Notes: generated by a model not told the origin, from the sequence alone. 64,000 nt of DNA from Gammaproteobacteria bacterium (GCA_024742995.1 JANSXK010000002.1:1-64000); one strand, 5' to 3'; shown: positions 44,845-56,476, numbered from the stretch's first letter. Numbers and translations: made by a program.

Positions 44845-46002
44845 ATGAACGGCAATAACGAGAAATTCGGCCTAGGATACCCAAAAAATCCTGACGCTAC
44901 ACCACTGTCCCGGAAAATTTACAAAACACTTATAGAATCAAACCTCTTAGTCGTACTCGAAGCATTCTCTACCCGTCCAAAACTATCTGCAATTATTGCA
45001 GCAGATATACAAAACATCCAGTCAATTCAAATACTATTGAAGCTAACCGAACTGCGGTTTCTAGATGCATTAGAAAGTGATTATTTTACGATTCATGACA
45101 TCACGCACATGATGCCAGCATTTTACACCTACTTTCTTAATTCAATATCCAAACGCCGAATCCACACAGGAGATAAGCTCATAGACACTGCGTCTGATGA
45201 GGACTGGGCGTCTCTAATGGCAGAACAAGAAATGAGTAGGTTTATGGCAGAAATCGTCGATGTCTCACATCTCGAGTCCCTAAGTACAAGACAATACACC
45301 ATGACATTTCTGCGCACGTTAGCCCAGAAGCATGGGTCCATCGCACCAGATCTTCTAGATGCCTTAGATGAAGGACGGGTAACCATGGTGCAAATTGAAA
45401 CCATGTCACCTGAAGAGCTAGAAACAGCCATCTTTGAAAATTGCTATCCAAATACCAATCTCAAGGGACCAGTTGCAAGCGACGAGGTGCCCGCTCCCGC
45501 GTCTTATGAAATGTTTACACAAAACAACAGACAAATAGTGCTTGCATCATTCTCTGCTGATCCCAAATTATCCCACATCACAGCAACAGACTTGGCAAAT
45601 ATCTACTCTTCTAAAGTGCTATTAAATTTACTGACAGCACCCAGCATGGCAGCATTGGGAAACCATGATTTAACGATTGCTCAAATCGCAGCAATGTTTT
45701 CAGCATTGCAGCATTATTTTCTTGCTTTAGCACCTACCCGGGAACCCACTGTAAATACCTTCACAAATGGCCCGCATGACGAAAAATGGGCTTTTTTACA
45801 AGCAGAGCTGGCAACAAACTCTTTTATGAGCGACATTACTCAACCAACGCGTATCAAGTCCCTACGTACAGGGTTATACACCATGGGATTTCTTAGTACT
45901 CACGCTCAGAAACATGGGCCTATTACACCAGTGCTTCTGAATGCCTTGGATACGAAAAGTATTGACATGGCGACAATAGAAAGCAGATATCAAGAACCGT
46001 AA
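44845..46002 (+). CDS. Hypothetical protein with two ~165-residue repeats
   Basis: The 385-residue protein has two homologous halves (about 25-195 and 218-380). Each carries the pattern SNLLVVLEAFSTRPKLS..IAADI.NI.S.qiLL.L, an H/D-I-T..M..AF..Y helix, WA.L.AE....FM..I, LeSL.T..YTM.FL...AQKHGpI.P.LLDALD. It is helical and soluble, with no signal peptide and no family recognised. Its N-terminal half matches the protein at 46182-46802. Effector-like by its repetitive, lineage-specific nature, but that is not shown. Confidence 0.65.
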   Translation: MNGNNEKFGLGYPKNPDATPLSRKIYKTLIESNLLVVLEAFSTRPKLSAIIAADIQNIQSIQILLKLTELRFLDALESDYFTIHDITHMMPAFYTYFLNSISKRRIHTGDKLIDTASDEDWASLMAEQEMSRFMAEIVDVSHLESLSTRQYTMTFLRTLAQKHGSIAPDLLDALDEGRVTMVQIETMSPEELETAIFENCYPNTNLKGPVASDEVPAPASYEMFTQNNRQIVLASFSADPKLSHITATDLANIYSSKVLLNLLTAPSMAALGNHDLTIAQIAAMFSALQHYFLALAPTREPTVNTFTNGPHDEKWAFLQAELATNSFMSDITQPTRIKSLRTGLYTMGFLSTHAQKHGPITPVLLNALDTKSIDMATIESRYQEP

Positions 46003-46144
46003 AAAAAGGGATATCTATAAACACGCTCTCACGCAGAATCTTCCGTGGGACATGATGCTTTAAAAACGGTGAAGCACAAAACATTAATGTGTTTTTATCA
46101 CATTTAGATGCACTTACCCCAAGTGGTAACAACGCCTTTTCCTA

Positions 46145-46153
46145 TGCTACAAT
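46145..46153 (+). promoter_or_regulatory. Extended -10 promoter of the repeat-protein gene, copy 2
   Basis: TGCTACAAT again, 29 bases before the ATG at 46182, with the duplicated flank described for copy 1. Confidence 0.5.
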
Positions 46154-46181
46154 CCTCAATTCTAATTACATAGGATAAAAA

Positions 46182-46802
46182 ATGGACAGACAGAATGAGG
46201 CGCACATAGTAGATCTACCACGAGTCTCTGGCAATGGGCAAAGATCGCAACAAACTTACGAAGAATATACCACGTCAAACAGGCGTATCGTGATCGACAT
46301 ATTTTCTACCCGCGCACAACTATCTAATATTACTATTGAAGATTTAGCAAACATCCAATCATCTCAAATTCTATTGAATTTAACTGCACCAAGTTTTCTA
46401 AATGCATTAGAAAACAACTGTTTTACTATTCATGACATCACAAATATGCTTTCAGCGTTTTGCACTTACCTTCTTGCTGCACCCCGAACTAGAACAGGAA
46501 ATAGTCTCATAGATGCCATGCCACCCGAAGGGATTCATCTAATGGCAGAACAGAATATGGGTGCTTTTATGGAAGAAATCGTCAAAGCGTCACATCTCGA
46601 ATCCCTAAATACAGGACGATACACCATGGAGTTTCTTTGTGATCTAGCCCAAGAGCATGGCCCCATCGCGCCAAACCTTCTTGACGCCTTAGATGAAGAA
46701 CGAGTAACCATGGCGGAAATTGAAACCATGACACCTGAAGAGCTGGAAACAGCCATCAGTGAAAATCACTATCCAAATACCGGTTTCGGCGGACCAGAAT
46801 AA
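46182..46802 (+). CDS. Hypothetical single-repeat paralogue of the 44845 protein
   Basis: The 206-residue protein holds one copy of the repeat: TSNRRIVIDIFSTRAQLSNI, SQILLNLTAPSFLNALENN, FTIHDITNMLSAFCTYLL, LESLNTGRYTMEFLCDLAQ, NLLDALDEERVTMAEIETM and EELETAISENHYPNT. It most resembles the first half of the upstream protein, whose end is also PEELETAIFENCYPNT. So it arose by copying the first half with its promoter. Function unknown. Confidence 0.65.
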   Translation: MDRQNEAHIVDLPRVSGNGQRSQQTYEEYTTSNRRIVIDIFSTRAQLSNITIEDLANIQSSQILLNLTAPSFLNALENNCFTIHDITNMLSAFCTYLLAAPRTRTGNSLIDAMPPEGIHLMAEQNMGAFMEEIVKASHLESLNTGRYTMEFLCDLAQEHGPIAPNLLDALDEERVTMAEIETMTPEELETAISENHYPNTGFGGPE

Positions 46803-46921
46803 AAACCGTCCCAACGATGCTTCAAGGCTTTTCAGACGGTGCAGCCTTGAAGCAGCCCCCCTCTCTCTCATTATGCTCATATTTTGGTCTATAATATAAT
46901 AAAGAGACCCCGGAGCGTGGT

Positions 46922-47785
46922 GTGGACAATAGTCGAAAACTCAAAGAATTACAGCAAAGAACGGCTCGGGATATACCTGCAGCCAACAAGCATACGAACA
47001 CTTTGATTGCCAAAGTGAACAGCTCAGGACTTTCTCAAACAGCAAAAAATACTTATTTGAAATTATTAAACGAACAAGCAGCACGCCTTAACACCCTAGG
47101 CAGCCAAACACCCCCAAAAAATCAATATGAAGCACTACAATTTGCACAAACACAAAGAGAAGAATTGTCGAAAATTGTTGGGAATCTAACAAAAATAAAA
47201 GATGCCTTAAACAGCAAACTTGGCACACAACAAGCACCGCCGCAACGCCCAGCAAGCCCAGCCAAAACTCGCGCCGCAGCTGCACCACCTCAAAATGATT
47301 ACAACTTCCCTAACGTACCAACGACACCGATTAAGTCATCGAGCACGCCACCTACCAACCCACTTTTAGATAAATTTGTTGCCGTAGATCAGAAGTTGTC
47401 TCAATCAAAAGCACGCCTGTCTTCTTTGAACCAACGCATGCAATCAGAAACTAATTCTGATAAAAAAATAGCGCTCTATTCAGCAATGAGTTCTGCACAA
47501 AAAGTACATGATACGATGCAACGTAACCTAGGCACGATACACTCACAATTAAGCAACCCCAAAAAGGCTGCTGCATTAGATCGAGAATTGACAGGAATGT
47601 CGAGCATCCTTGTTCGCACCGATCAAAGAATGGCTAACGCATATACAAAAAGCATGCCTGTCGCGCCATCATCAAACCCAAAATCAACACCCACACAATC
47701 ACAAAAACTCGATCAAAGATTGCGAGCCCTCAGGAATCAAGGCGATCAAAGAAACGACACAACACCCAAAGGCCCACACCGTTAA
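46922..47785 (+). CDS. Hypothetical coiled-coil and low-complexity protein
   Basis: The 287-residue protein starts at GTG 46922 behind GGAG. It has a helical N-terminal third (LKELQQRTARDIPAANKH, EALQFAQTQREELSKIV), a Pro/Ala/Thr-rich linker (about 105-145), a second helical region (VDQKLSQSKARLSSLNQRM, LDRELTGMSSILVRTDQRM) and a polar, basic tail. No signal peptide, membrane span or catalytic motif. This composition is common in secreted effectors but also in structural proteins. Convergent with gyrB, 31 bases apart. Confidence 0.6.
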   Translation: MDNSRKLKELQQRTARDIPAANKHTNTLIAKVNSSGLSQTAKNTYLKLLNEQAARLNTLGSQTPPKNQYEALQFAQTQREELSKIVGNLTKIKDALNSKLGTQQAPPQRPASPAKTRAAAAPPQNDYNFPNVPTTPIKSSSTPPTNPLLDKFVAVDQKLSQSKARLSSLNQRMQSETNSDKKIALYSAMSSAQKVHDTMQRNLGTIHSQLSNPKKAAALDRELTGMSSILVRTDQRMANAYTKSMPVAPSSNPKSTPTQSQKLDQRLRALRNQGDQRNDTTPKGPHR

Positions 47786-47816
47786 TCAAACAAGATTGCA
47801 GCACAAACAACCGGCC

Positions 47817-50249
<2,433 letters not shown>

Positions 50250-50486
50250 TTATTAAAAATACCTGCTAATGGTACCATAAAATGAATCTATTTTCTTGAC
50301 TATTCGCTATAAAATCGCTGTATATCGTCTGGAAGCACTTACGACAACAAATCTTTCCTGATTCAAGAGATTTTTGCATCATTTAACGAAAAACAGTGAC
50401 GGTGTGTCCATCCTGCTCAAGTATTTCGTCCTATTGTCGATACTCTAATTTAGAAGAACCAAAAAGAACAAATAAGAGAGGACAAA

Positions 50487-50696
50487 ATGCCAAAAAATCA
50501 ACAATTAGAAGATGCATTTCTAGCCCAATTGAAAAATGATGCCGAAACTGTGTCCGTTTTTTTAGTCAATGGGATCAAATTACACGGCGTGATAGACGAT
50601 TATGATGATCACATCATCATGCTAAAATCCACGGGCACCCAGATGATTTTCAAACACGCTGTTTCCACAGTCGTGCCAAGCGCACGCCCCGCTTAA
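50487..50696 (+). CDS. hfq: Hfq-like Sm RNA chaperone with altered RNA-binding faces
   Basis: The 69-residue protein aligns without gaps to E. coli Hfq residues 1-66. Sm1 ([20 protein letters not shown]) and Sm2 ([10 protein letters not shown]) are present, with K31, K56 and H57 kept. But the rim arginine patch R16-R17-E-R19 is K-N-D-A; proximal-face Q8, Q41 and F42 are E, D and H; distal-face Y25 is F. No long C-terminal tail. miaA and hflX are not adjacent. It may be a second, specialised Hfq. GAGAGGAC precedes the start. Confidence 0.88.
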   Translation: MPKNQQLEDAFLAQLKNDAETVSVFLVNGIKLHGVIDDYDDHIIMLKSTGTQMIFKHAVSTVVPSARPA

Positions 50697-50970
50697 ACTG
50701 GAAAGAGAAATAATAGAAAGGGTCAATCAGTGTGTCGCCAATTGACCCAGTGGAATGACACATAGCAAGTCCAACCTCGCATAGATACTATCGCATATCT
50801 GTTTTATTTTTGCAAGTTGCAGCCATTTGTTCTGCAAAGCGTCCTCATTAAAAAGCCCTTTAACAAAAAGATCGTGCATTTATAGAAAGACTGGCAAAAA
50901 TGTTCGAGCATTTGAGCCAGCCCTGGAAAATTGACTTTTGCGTTGTTCTTGGATACCTTACCCCCTCCTT
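50697..50970. other. Intergenic gap between hfq and tRNA-Leu
   Basis: GGGTCAAT (50720-50727) and ATTGACCC (50741-50748) form an 8-bp stem with a 13-base loop directly after hfq, without a T-run. The remainder has no gene; the tRNA promoter lies at its end. Confidence 0.45.
50931..50959 (+). promoter_or_regulatory. Promoter of tRNA-Leu
   Basis: TTGACT (50931-50936), 17 bases, then TACCTT (50954-50959), 11 bases before the mature tRNA start. A pyrimidine-rich CCCCCTCCTT separates them. Confidence 0.5.
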
Positions 50971-51057
50971 GCCGAGGTGGTGGAATTGGTAGACACGCTA
51001 GCTTCAGGTGCTAGTGGAGGCAACTCCATGGAGGTTCGAGTCCTCTTCTCGGTACCA
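50971..51057 (+). tRNA. tRNA-Leu (anticodon CAG)
   Basis: The 87-base sequence folds as a class II tRNA. The acceptor arm GCCGAGG pairs with TCTCGGT, the D-loop has AATTGGTAGAC, the anticodon arm CTAGC-TTCAGGT-GCTAG gives anticodon CAG, the long variable arm is TGGAGG-CAA-CTCCAT, the T-arm is GAGG-TTCGAGT-CCTC, and CCA is encoded. It reads CUG. Confidence 0.95.
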
Positions 51058-51173
51058 TATTATTGTTGGCTCTGTGCCAATCCTTCTTGATCATTTTCTT
51101 GATTTAATGAATGATAGGTTATGTGGATTACTCATAAGTCGATTATGAGCATCTTTATAAAAGGGACTGGATT

Positions 51174-52406
51174 GTGAGCGATCAGACGAACACACCGCAT
51201 CGCGCTTGGTACTTTCTTTTATGTTATCTTGCTTGTAGCGCTTATACACTGGACTTTGTTTTGCGCAGCGCGTTGCAGCCCCAGCTCATGGCTATCTATA
51301 ACCTGAGTGCCTCTGAACTTGTTTATTATTATAACCTTGTGTACGCAGGTCTTTTGGTTGGCGTGATCGGATTTGGCTGCTTGGTTGACATGATCAATTA
51401 TCGCACTTGTTTTATTTGGATTTGGCTCGCACAAATACTAGGGTTGGTGAAAGTATTCGCGATATCGCCGGTGGTTCAATCTGCTCCTATGGCCCATCAA
51501 CTCAAAGTGGGAATGTTTTTGATGGGCATCAGCGAAGGAGGCATCTATGCTGTTATTCATCCGTTACTTGCACTCGCCTTCAACAAGCCTAACGAAAGCA
51601 AAGCCAAAATCATGAATTATTTGCATACCAATTGGCCTTTAATTGCCATATTTGGCATATCACTGCAACAAATCATCGTTGCAAATCATTTCAATTGGTA
51701 CTGGCAAGTGTACGCTTTATTGATTTTTCCTAGTTTATACCTGCTCACAGCCATGATGTTGCCTTTTCCGAAGCAGTCTTATACTCATCGCATCCCGTTG
51801 ATGTCTCGGATCAAATCTATTTTACGCCCTGGCTATTTGTTGTTGTTTTTTTGCATGGTAGTCACCGTTTCCATAGAGCACAGCCCTCTATCCTGGGTGC
51901 GGCGCTTAATCGACACGGACAACCGGATTAATTTATTTTATTTCATCATTTTTGCACATTGTTTTCAGGCAACGGCCCGGATACTTGTAGGTACGATGTT
52001 CCGCTATATCTCCCCTCCAGGATTATTGTGTTTTGCAGCCATCGCTTGTGTGATCAGTTTGTTCATGATCAGTTTCACCCATCATCACAATATGGTCCTG
52101 ATCGCCTCTGCAATTTTTGTGTTTTGTATCGTGTGGTTTTGGCCCACTTTCATCGGCATCGTGGCAGATCGCTACCCATTATCAGGAGGTATTGGGATGG
52201 CCGTCATGAACAGCGGGGGATTTCTTGCTCAGATCTACATCATCCCTGTTCTTAGTAAATTACCCCAACAAGAAAATTTAAAAGATGCATTTTTAACCCT
52301 TGCCTGGTATGGCGTATTAATATTTATTTTGCTGGCAACCGTACATACCTTTTTCAGGTCGCAGGGGGGATATAAAGTGTTTGCATCTGCCGATCGATCT
52401 TTATGA
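51174..52406 (+). CDS. MFS transporter
   Basis: The 410-residue membrane protein has about 12 transmembrane helices and the MFS layout, including a loop GCLVDMINYRTC between helices 2 and 3 in the position of the usual GxLaDrxGrR motif. The start is GTG 51174 after AAAGGGA. The substrate is unknown; related transporters in intracellular gammaproteobacteria take up phosphorylated metabolites or amino acids. Its last 6 bases overlap psd convergently. Confidence 0.85.
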   Translation: MSDQTNTPHRAWYFLLCYLACSAYTLDFVLRSALQPQLMAIYNLSASELVYYYNLVYAGLLVGVIGFGCLVDMINYRTCFIWIWLAQILGLVKVFAISPVVQSAPMAHQLKVGMFLMGISEGGIYAVIHPLLALAFNKPNESKAKIMNYLHTNWPLIAIFGISLQQIIVANHFNWYWQVYALLIFPSLYLLTAMMLPFPKQSYTHRIPLMSRIKSILRPGYLLLFFCMVVTVSIEHSPLSWVRRLIDTDNRINLFYFIIFAHCFQATARILVGTMFRYISPPGLLCFAAIACVISLFMISFTHHHNMVLIASAIFVFCIVWFWPTFIGIVADRYPLSGGIGMAVMNSGGFLAQIYIIPVLSKLPQQENLKDAFLTLAWYGVLIFILLATVHTFFRSQGGYKVFASADRSL

Positions 52407-53243
52407 AAAAGCCCCCAGGGCCTGGCCTAATTGAATGGGTTCTCCTGATTTCCAATGTGACGACCATTGCAAGGGGTTCGCAAACAACAACACCACCGTT
52501 GATCCTAATTTAAAATAGCCAATTTCATCGGCCTTTGCTAAGGCTATCGATGAAGCATCATCATAAGAAACCCGCTTGATTTGAGACGCACGATCAATGT
52601 CTCCACCCCAAGCCGTACCCATGCTCCCCACAATCGCAGCCCCCACCAATACTGCCGCCATCAAACCAAATTCCGTTGAAAAAATCGTCACCAACCGCTC
52701 ATTTCTAGCAAACAAATTGGGGATCACACGCACGATACTGGGCTGCACGGAAAATAATGTCCCGGGGATATAAATCGACTCTTGAAGTTGGCCTGCTACT
52801 GGCATGTGCACACGATGATAATCTTTGGGCGACAAGTATAAGGTGGCAAAAGATCCCTGCTGAAATTGCGAAGACAGTGCTTCGTCACCACCCAATAACG
52901 CTGCAACAGAATAATCATGCCCTTTGGCTTGCACCAATTGTCCTTGATGCAATTGTCCAATCTCAGAAATACATCCATCAATCGGTGATACAATATCTGC
53001 GGTCGCAATGGGGCGTGCTTCTGGTTTTAGTTTACGAATAAAAAACGCATTGAAAGACGGGTAGCTCAAAGGGTTTGGCTCTACCGCTTCCGTCATATTG
53101 ACTTGATATCGACGCACAAAATCTTGAATCAAGTAATTTTTAATGAACGAAATACGTAAATTCGCCATAAACCCGGCAAAACGGTTCAACGCACGCTTTG
53201 GGGCCAAATATTGCGCGATACCTTTGATACGATCGGAAGCCAT
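52401..53243 (-). CDS. psd: Phosphatidylserine decarboxylase proenzyme
   Basis: The 280-residue enzyme makes phosphatidylethanolamine in the inner membrane. PSFNAFFIRKLKPEARPI, the SPIDGCISEIG segment with the catalytic Asp, YHRVHMPVAG, and LGST near the end, where self-cleavage before Ser creates the pyruvoyl group, are all present. The start at ATG 53243 fits the family. Divergent from the secreted protein gene. Confidence 0.96.
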   Translation of the reverse strand: MASDRIKGIAQYLAPKRALNRFAGFMANLRISFIKNYLIQDFVRRYQVNMTEAVEPNPLSYPSFNAFFIRKLKPEARPIATADIVSPIDGCISEIGQLHQGQLVQAKGHDYSVAALLGGDEALSSQFQQGSFATLYLSPKDYHRVHMPVAGQLQESIYIPGTLFSVQPSIVRVIPNLFARNERLVTIFSTEFGLMAAVLVGAAIVGSMGTAWGGDIDRASQIKRVSYDDASSIALAKADEIGYFKLGSTVVLLFANPLQWSSHWKSGEPIQLGQALGAFS

Positions 53244-53333
53244 CACCACTCCACTATAAAAACAGGCATATACTACCATGCTGATGCCATCAACGCTATG
53301 ATAGGGTCAATAGGCACTTATAGGGATATACAG

Positions 53334-54467
53334 ATGAAAGATACCACACAAACATTGATATACGTCATGCTGCTGGGATTCAGCATGTCTTCAGAAGCAA
53401 TAAATCCCTTGCTGTTAAAAGGGGGGCAGGGCATCCTTGTATATGATTCCTATCAACCCACCGGCCCTGATTCTACCGTTGAAAAAACCCATACGGGACA
53501 ATGGGCTGCCGATATCCAAACCTTCAATCAAGGTGCAAACGCCAAAAGCCAATTCAATCGTATATATACGTACAGCGGCGCACTCAGCGCAAGCTGTGTT
53601 AAAGAAGCAGATTGCATCTATTCAGGTGCCAATAAAAATGTTTTTGTCGGTTATGCTTCGACTGATTTTGGCCCAAACTCTGTCGCAGCCTATCGTGCGT
53701 CTTTTCCAACAGCCACCATTTTTGCCATTATTGATGCTGATGCCTATCCTGCTGATTTTCCTGTGCTTAGTGATCCTACATTTGGGATAAATGCCGCTAA
53801 TGAACTGGCAAATGAGATTTGTAGTGATCCCAATGTAGATGGGGTGTTATTCGATTTAGAACCGGCTAATTTTGCTACAAATCAAGGACAATATAAGTTA
53901 TATCGACAAACAGCCATTAATTTTGCCAGCCCTCAATGCAAAGACGCTAACCACCCTGATGGTAGAAATTTTGCCATTTACATGAACCCTAATTCAGTCA
54001 AAGATTGGCCCGCGATACCGGGTATGTTAGGGATCACGGGCTTTTTAATGGTAGATGGCTATGATACCAAAGACAGTGCGCCACCCCCTGCAGGCATTTC
54101 TGCCTACCAATCAAGCATCACCGGCAGAGTCAAAGTGTTTATGAACCCCAATTCCATCACGTATAAAATCGCCTTTACCGTCGTCCTCCCAGCAGCAGCA
54201 ACGTTTACAGAGTTTCAAAAAATCGGCACCTATATTAGTGAAAGTGACCCCTTCCAACTAACCACTGACTACGGGCCAGCCATTACCCAATATAACTATA
54301 TTCATACCGGGTTAGGGATTCTCCAGCAATATGCCACCAGCGGCAGTTTTTTAGGCGTTGATTATTGGCGTTATGCGCAATATACCTCACCTGATCCCAA
54401 AAACAATACCTTAACCAAGCCCAATTTACCCCCAGATGATGTGATTCAGGTCCTACAAAACCAATGA
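53334..54467 (+). CDS. Secreted protein, possible TIM-barrel glycoside-hydrolase-like
   Basis: The 377-residue protein has a signal peptide (about 1-22, ending SSEA). The mature part alternates strand-like and helix-like segments: ILVYDSYQP, IFAIIDADAYP, VDGVLFDLEPANF, FAIYMNPNS, GFLMVDGYD, KVFMNPNS, GVDYWRYAQY. VDGVLFDLEP resembles the catalytic strand of GH18-like barrels (DxxDxDxE), though not exactly. AGGGATATACAG precedes the ATG. I would call it a secreted barrel protein of unknown substrate. Confidence 0.65.
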   Translation: MKDTTQTLIYVMLLGFSMSSEAINPLLLKGGQGILVYDSYQPTGPDSTVEKTHTGQWAADIQTFNQGANAKSQFNRIYTYSGALSASCVKEADCIYSGANKNVFVGYASTDFGPNSVAAYRASFPTATIFAIIDADAYPADFPVLSDPTFGINAANELANEICSDPNVDGVLFDLEPANFATNQGQYKLYRQTAINFASPQCKDANHPDGRNFAIYMNPNSVKDWPAIPGMLGITGFLMVDGYDTKDSAPPPAGISAYQSSITGRVKVFMNPNSITYKIAFTVVLPAAATFTEFQKIGTYISESDPFQLTTDYGPAITQYNYIHTGLGILQQYATSGSFLGVDYWRYAQYTSPDPKNNTLTKPNLPPDDVIQVLQNQ

Positions 54468-54480
54468 GGGAAGCCAATAG

Positions 54481-55248
54481 CTACAACATAAAGTATTTAT
54501 TAATAGAAATATTAACCCCTTGCTCAACAACCTGTACCCGCTGCACAAATGTGGTGTAAGCACCCGCAGCGGATGATTGAAAATACATCGGCGGCATATT
54601 GACGTTGCCACTCACCACGAAATTATAGGAAATATCCACCATAAAGCGATTGGGCAGCATATATTCAAATCCGACCTGGCCAGCACCCCCCCAAATCGTT
54701 TTGGTCGCTGAAAGATTCACGGGCTGAAAAACGGTGCTGGTCGCAGGTAATAGTTCACCATCAAGCACTTCACTCACATCCACAATCGAAGGCCCCAAGC
54801 CACCATACACCAGCCACTGTCCAAATTGATATCCAGCGTTTAAAAGAAAGAAAAACTCTTGATTCAGCTTGGTATGAAATTCGGCAGTCTGGTTTGTGCC
54901 ATCATTAAACGTACCCGACCAGGTTCGATTATATTGTTCACTGCCAATATATTTATACACGGCTTTAGCGCCCAAATACCATTGATTCTGTAGAGCGTAA
55001 AAATAACCCAGATCAGCGATGGGTGAAAAATGGGTGTCCTGATTATTGTCCATTTCATAAGAAGCAGAAGAAGAGCCTGTCTGTTGAACCATGGTGATAT
55101 TTGTTTTGCCATGCGTGGTTGTATTGATATACCCCCCACCAACACCAGCCCAAAGCCCCGCATACCCGGGATCCGATCCCATCGATCCAGCAGTAGCCAA
55201 CGAATGTAAACAAACACACCCGCATAATATTATTTTTTTTGTATCCAT
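54481..55248 (-). CDS. Outer-membrane beta-barrel protein 2
   Basis: Starting at ATG 55248 the protein has 255 residues, a signal peptide (CGCVCLHSLATA) and a mature N-terminus GSMGSDPGYAGLW. Alternating strands such as LWAGVGGGYINTTT, LGYFYALQNQWYLGAKAVYKYIG, GQWLVYGGLGPSIVDV and VGFEYMLPNRFMVDISYNF suggest an 8-stranded barrel. The same length and GSMG start as the protein at 38774 indicate one family. It is convergent with the secreted protein gene, 13 bases apart. Confidence 0.8.
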   Translation of the reverse strand: MDTKKIILCGCVCLHSLATAGSMGSDPGYAGLWAGVGGGYINTTTHGKTNITMVQQTGSSSASYEMDNNQDTHFSPIADLGYFYALQNQWYLGAKAVYKYIGSEQYNRTWSGTFNDGTNQTAEFHTKLNQEFFFLLNAGYQFGQWLVYGGLGPSIVDVSEVLDGELLPATSTVFQPVNLSATKTIWGGAGQVGFEYMLPNRFMVDISYNFVVSGNVNMPPMYFQSSAAGAYTTFVQRVQVVEQGVNISINKYFML

Positions 55249-55327
55249 AGACACCACACGCTCCTTGTCGCTACTCCAATAGGCACCCATGCTAGCATGT
55301 CGGAAATAAAAGTTCTATTTTATGGTG

Positions 55328-55354
55328 CCTCAGAACAACGTCGTTGATCTGAGG
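55328..55354. promoter_or_regulatory. 27-bp interrupted palindrome upstream of trxA
   Basis: CCTCAGA at 55328-55334 pairs with TCTGAGG at 55348-55354, and CAACG with CGTTG inside. It ends 66 bases before the trxA start and has no T-run, so an operator or mRNA hairpin is likelier than a terminator. Confidence 0.45.
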
Positions 55355-55420
55355 ATGCTTGCAGCCTTTGCGTTTGCGGTATAAAATTGACCGTATCTTA
55401 GTTTATTAGGGAATTTTTTT

Positions 55421-55747
55421 ATGAGCGCACATATTAAAGCCATCACTGACAGTAGTTTTGAACAAGACGTCCTGTCTGCCAGCAAACCCGTCTTAGTTGA
55501 TTTCTGGGCGGAATGGTGTGGACCTTGTCGAGCATTGGCACCCATTTTTGAAGAAGTAGCCGCCAGTCATCATGAGCAAATTGACTTTGCGAAAGTGAAT
55601 ATTGATGAAAACCCAGACACGCCTGGCAAATACGGTGTCATGAGTATTCCGACTTTAATTTTATTTAAAAATGGTCAAGTAGAAGCAATGAAAATGGGCT
55701 TGCTCTCTAAGTCTCAAATGATTGCTTTCATTGACAGCAATATCTGA
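55421..55747 (+). CDS. trxA: Thioredoxin
   Basis: The 108-residue disulphide reductase has the active site WCGPC (C33, C36) in FWAEWCGPCRALAP and the cis-proline loop SIPTLILFKNG. Cytoplasmic, standard length. Its stop codon is directly followed by the TTG start of the next gene. Confidence 0.97.
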   Translation: MSAHIKAITDSSFEQDVLSASKPVLVDFWAEWCGPCRALAPIFEEVAASHHEQIDFAKVNIDENPDTPGKYGVMSIPTLILFKNGQVEAMKMGLLSKSQMIAFIDSNI

Positions 55748-56476
55748 TTGAAATCCTACATCATTGTCGCCAATGGGCCTTTTTTAGCCCCAGAGATCAT
55801 CAAAGAAGCCATTCAAAGCCGCCGTATTGTGGCATTGGATGGCGCGGCAGATAAATTATTGCTCCTCGGCATCAAACCAGATGTCATTTTAGGGGATTTT
55901 GATTCGATTCACCCCCAAACCCAAGCGTACTGGGGGATCAACCAATGCTTCGAAACGCTGCCTGAACATGCCGTGCCCTACAAAGGGCATCATAACGTCT
56001 TGATCGTCCCCGCTAAGGATCAATCTCAAACTGATTTGGTCAAAGCTATTCGTTATTGCGACCAAGCGCAGGCTGAAGATATCAGCATCATTTGCGCCAC
56101 AGGCGGACGCGAAGACCAACACGAAGCCAGCAAATGGGCCCTACAAACCGAGTACCGCGCACATCGCCCCATCCTCATCCACAGCGAGCAACAAACCTTG
56201 CGCTGGGCAGAAAATGAAACCGTGACGTTGCAAGGTGAAATCGGAGATTACTGTGGATTTGTGGCGCAAACACCCGGGAGTGGTCATTCTGAAGGTTTGG
56301 CTTATGCCTGCGATCACATACCTATTAGCTTATGTAATCAGCTGCAAACAAATACCGCAAAAATCACCATCGAAGGCAAAGCACTCTTAATGATGCCACC
56401 ACAATTTGCCGCACAACGTCAACTCATTCAGACAAACAAAACACGGCTGTCAACGCAGTTGATAGACGCACTGTAA
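55748..56476 (+). CDS. thiN: Thiamine pyrophosphokinase
   Basis: The 242-residue enzyme transfers pyrophosphate from ATP to thiamine. ALDGAADKLLLLGIKPDVILGDFDSI and KDQSQTDLVKAIRYC are the conserved substrate-binding blocks; TGGREDQH follows. The TTG start is needed because the reading frame has no earlier ATG and the family's first strand (KSYIIVANG) begins right there. No thiamine synthesis genes are in the window, pointing to salvage. Confidence 0.88.
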   Translation: MKSYIIVANGPFLAPEIIKEAIQSRRIVALDGAADKLLLLGIKPDVILGDFDSIHPQTQAYWGINQCFETLPEHAVPYKGHHNVLIVPAKDQSQTDLVKAIRYCDQAQAEDISIICATGGREDQHEASKWALQTEYRAHRPILIHSEQQTLRWAENETVTLQGEIGDYCGFVAQTPGSGHSEGLAYACDHIPISLCNQLQTNTAKITIEGKALLMMPPQFAAQRQLIQTNKTRLSTQLIDAL

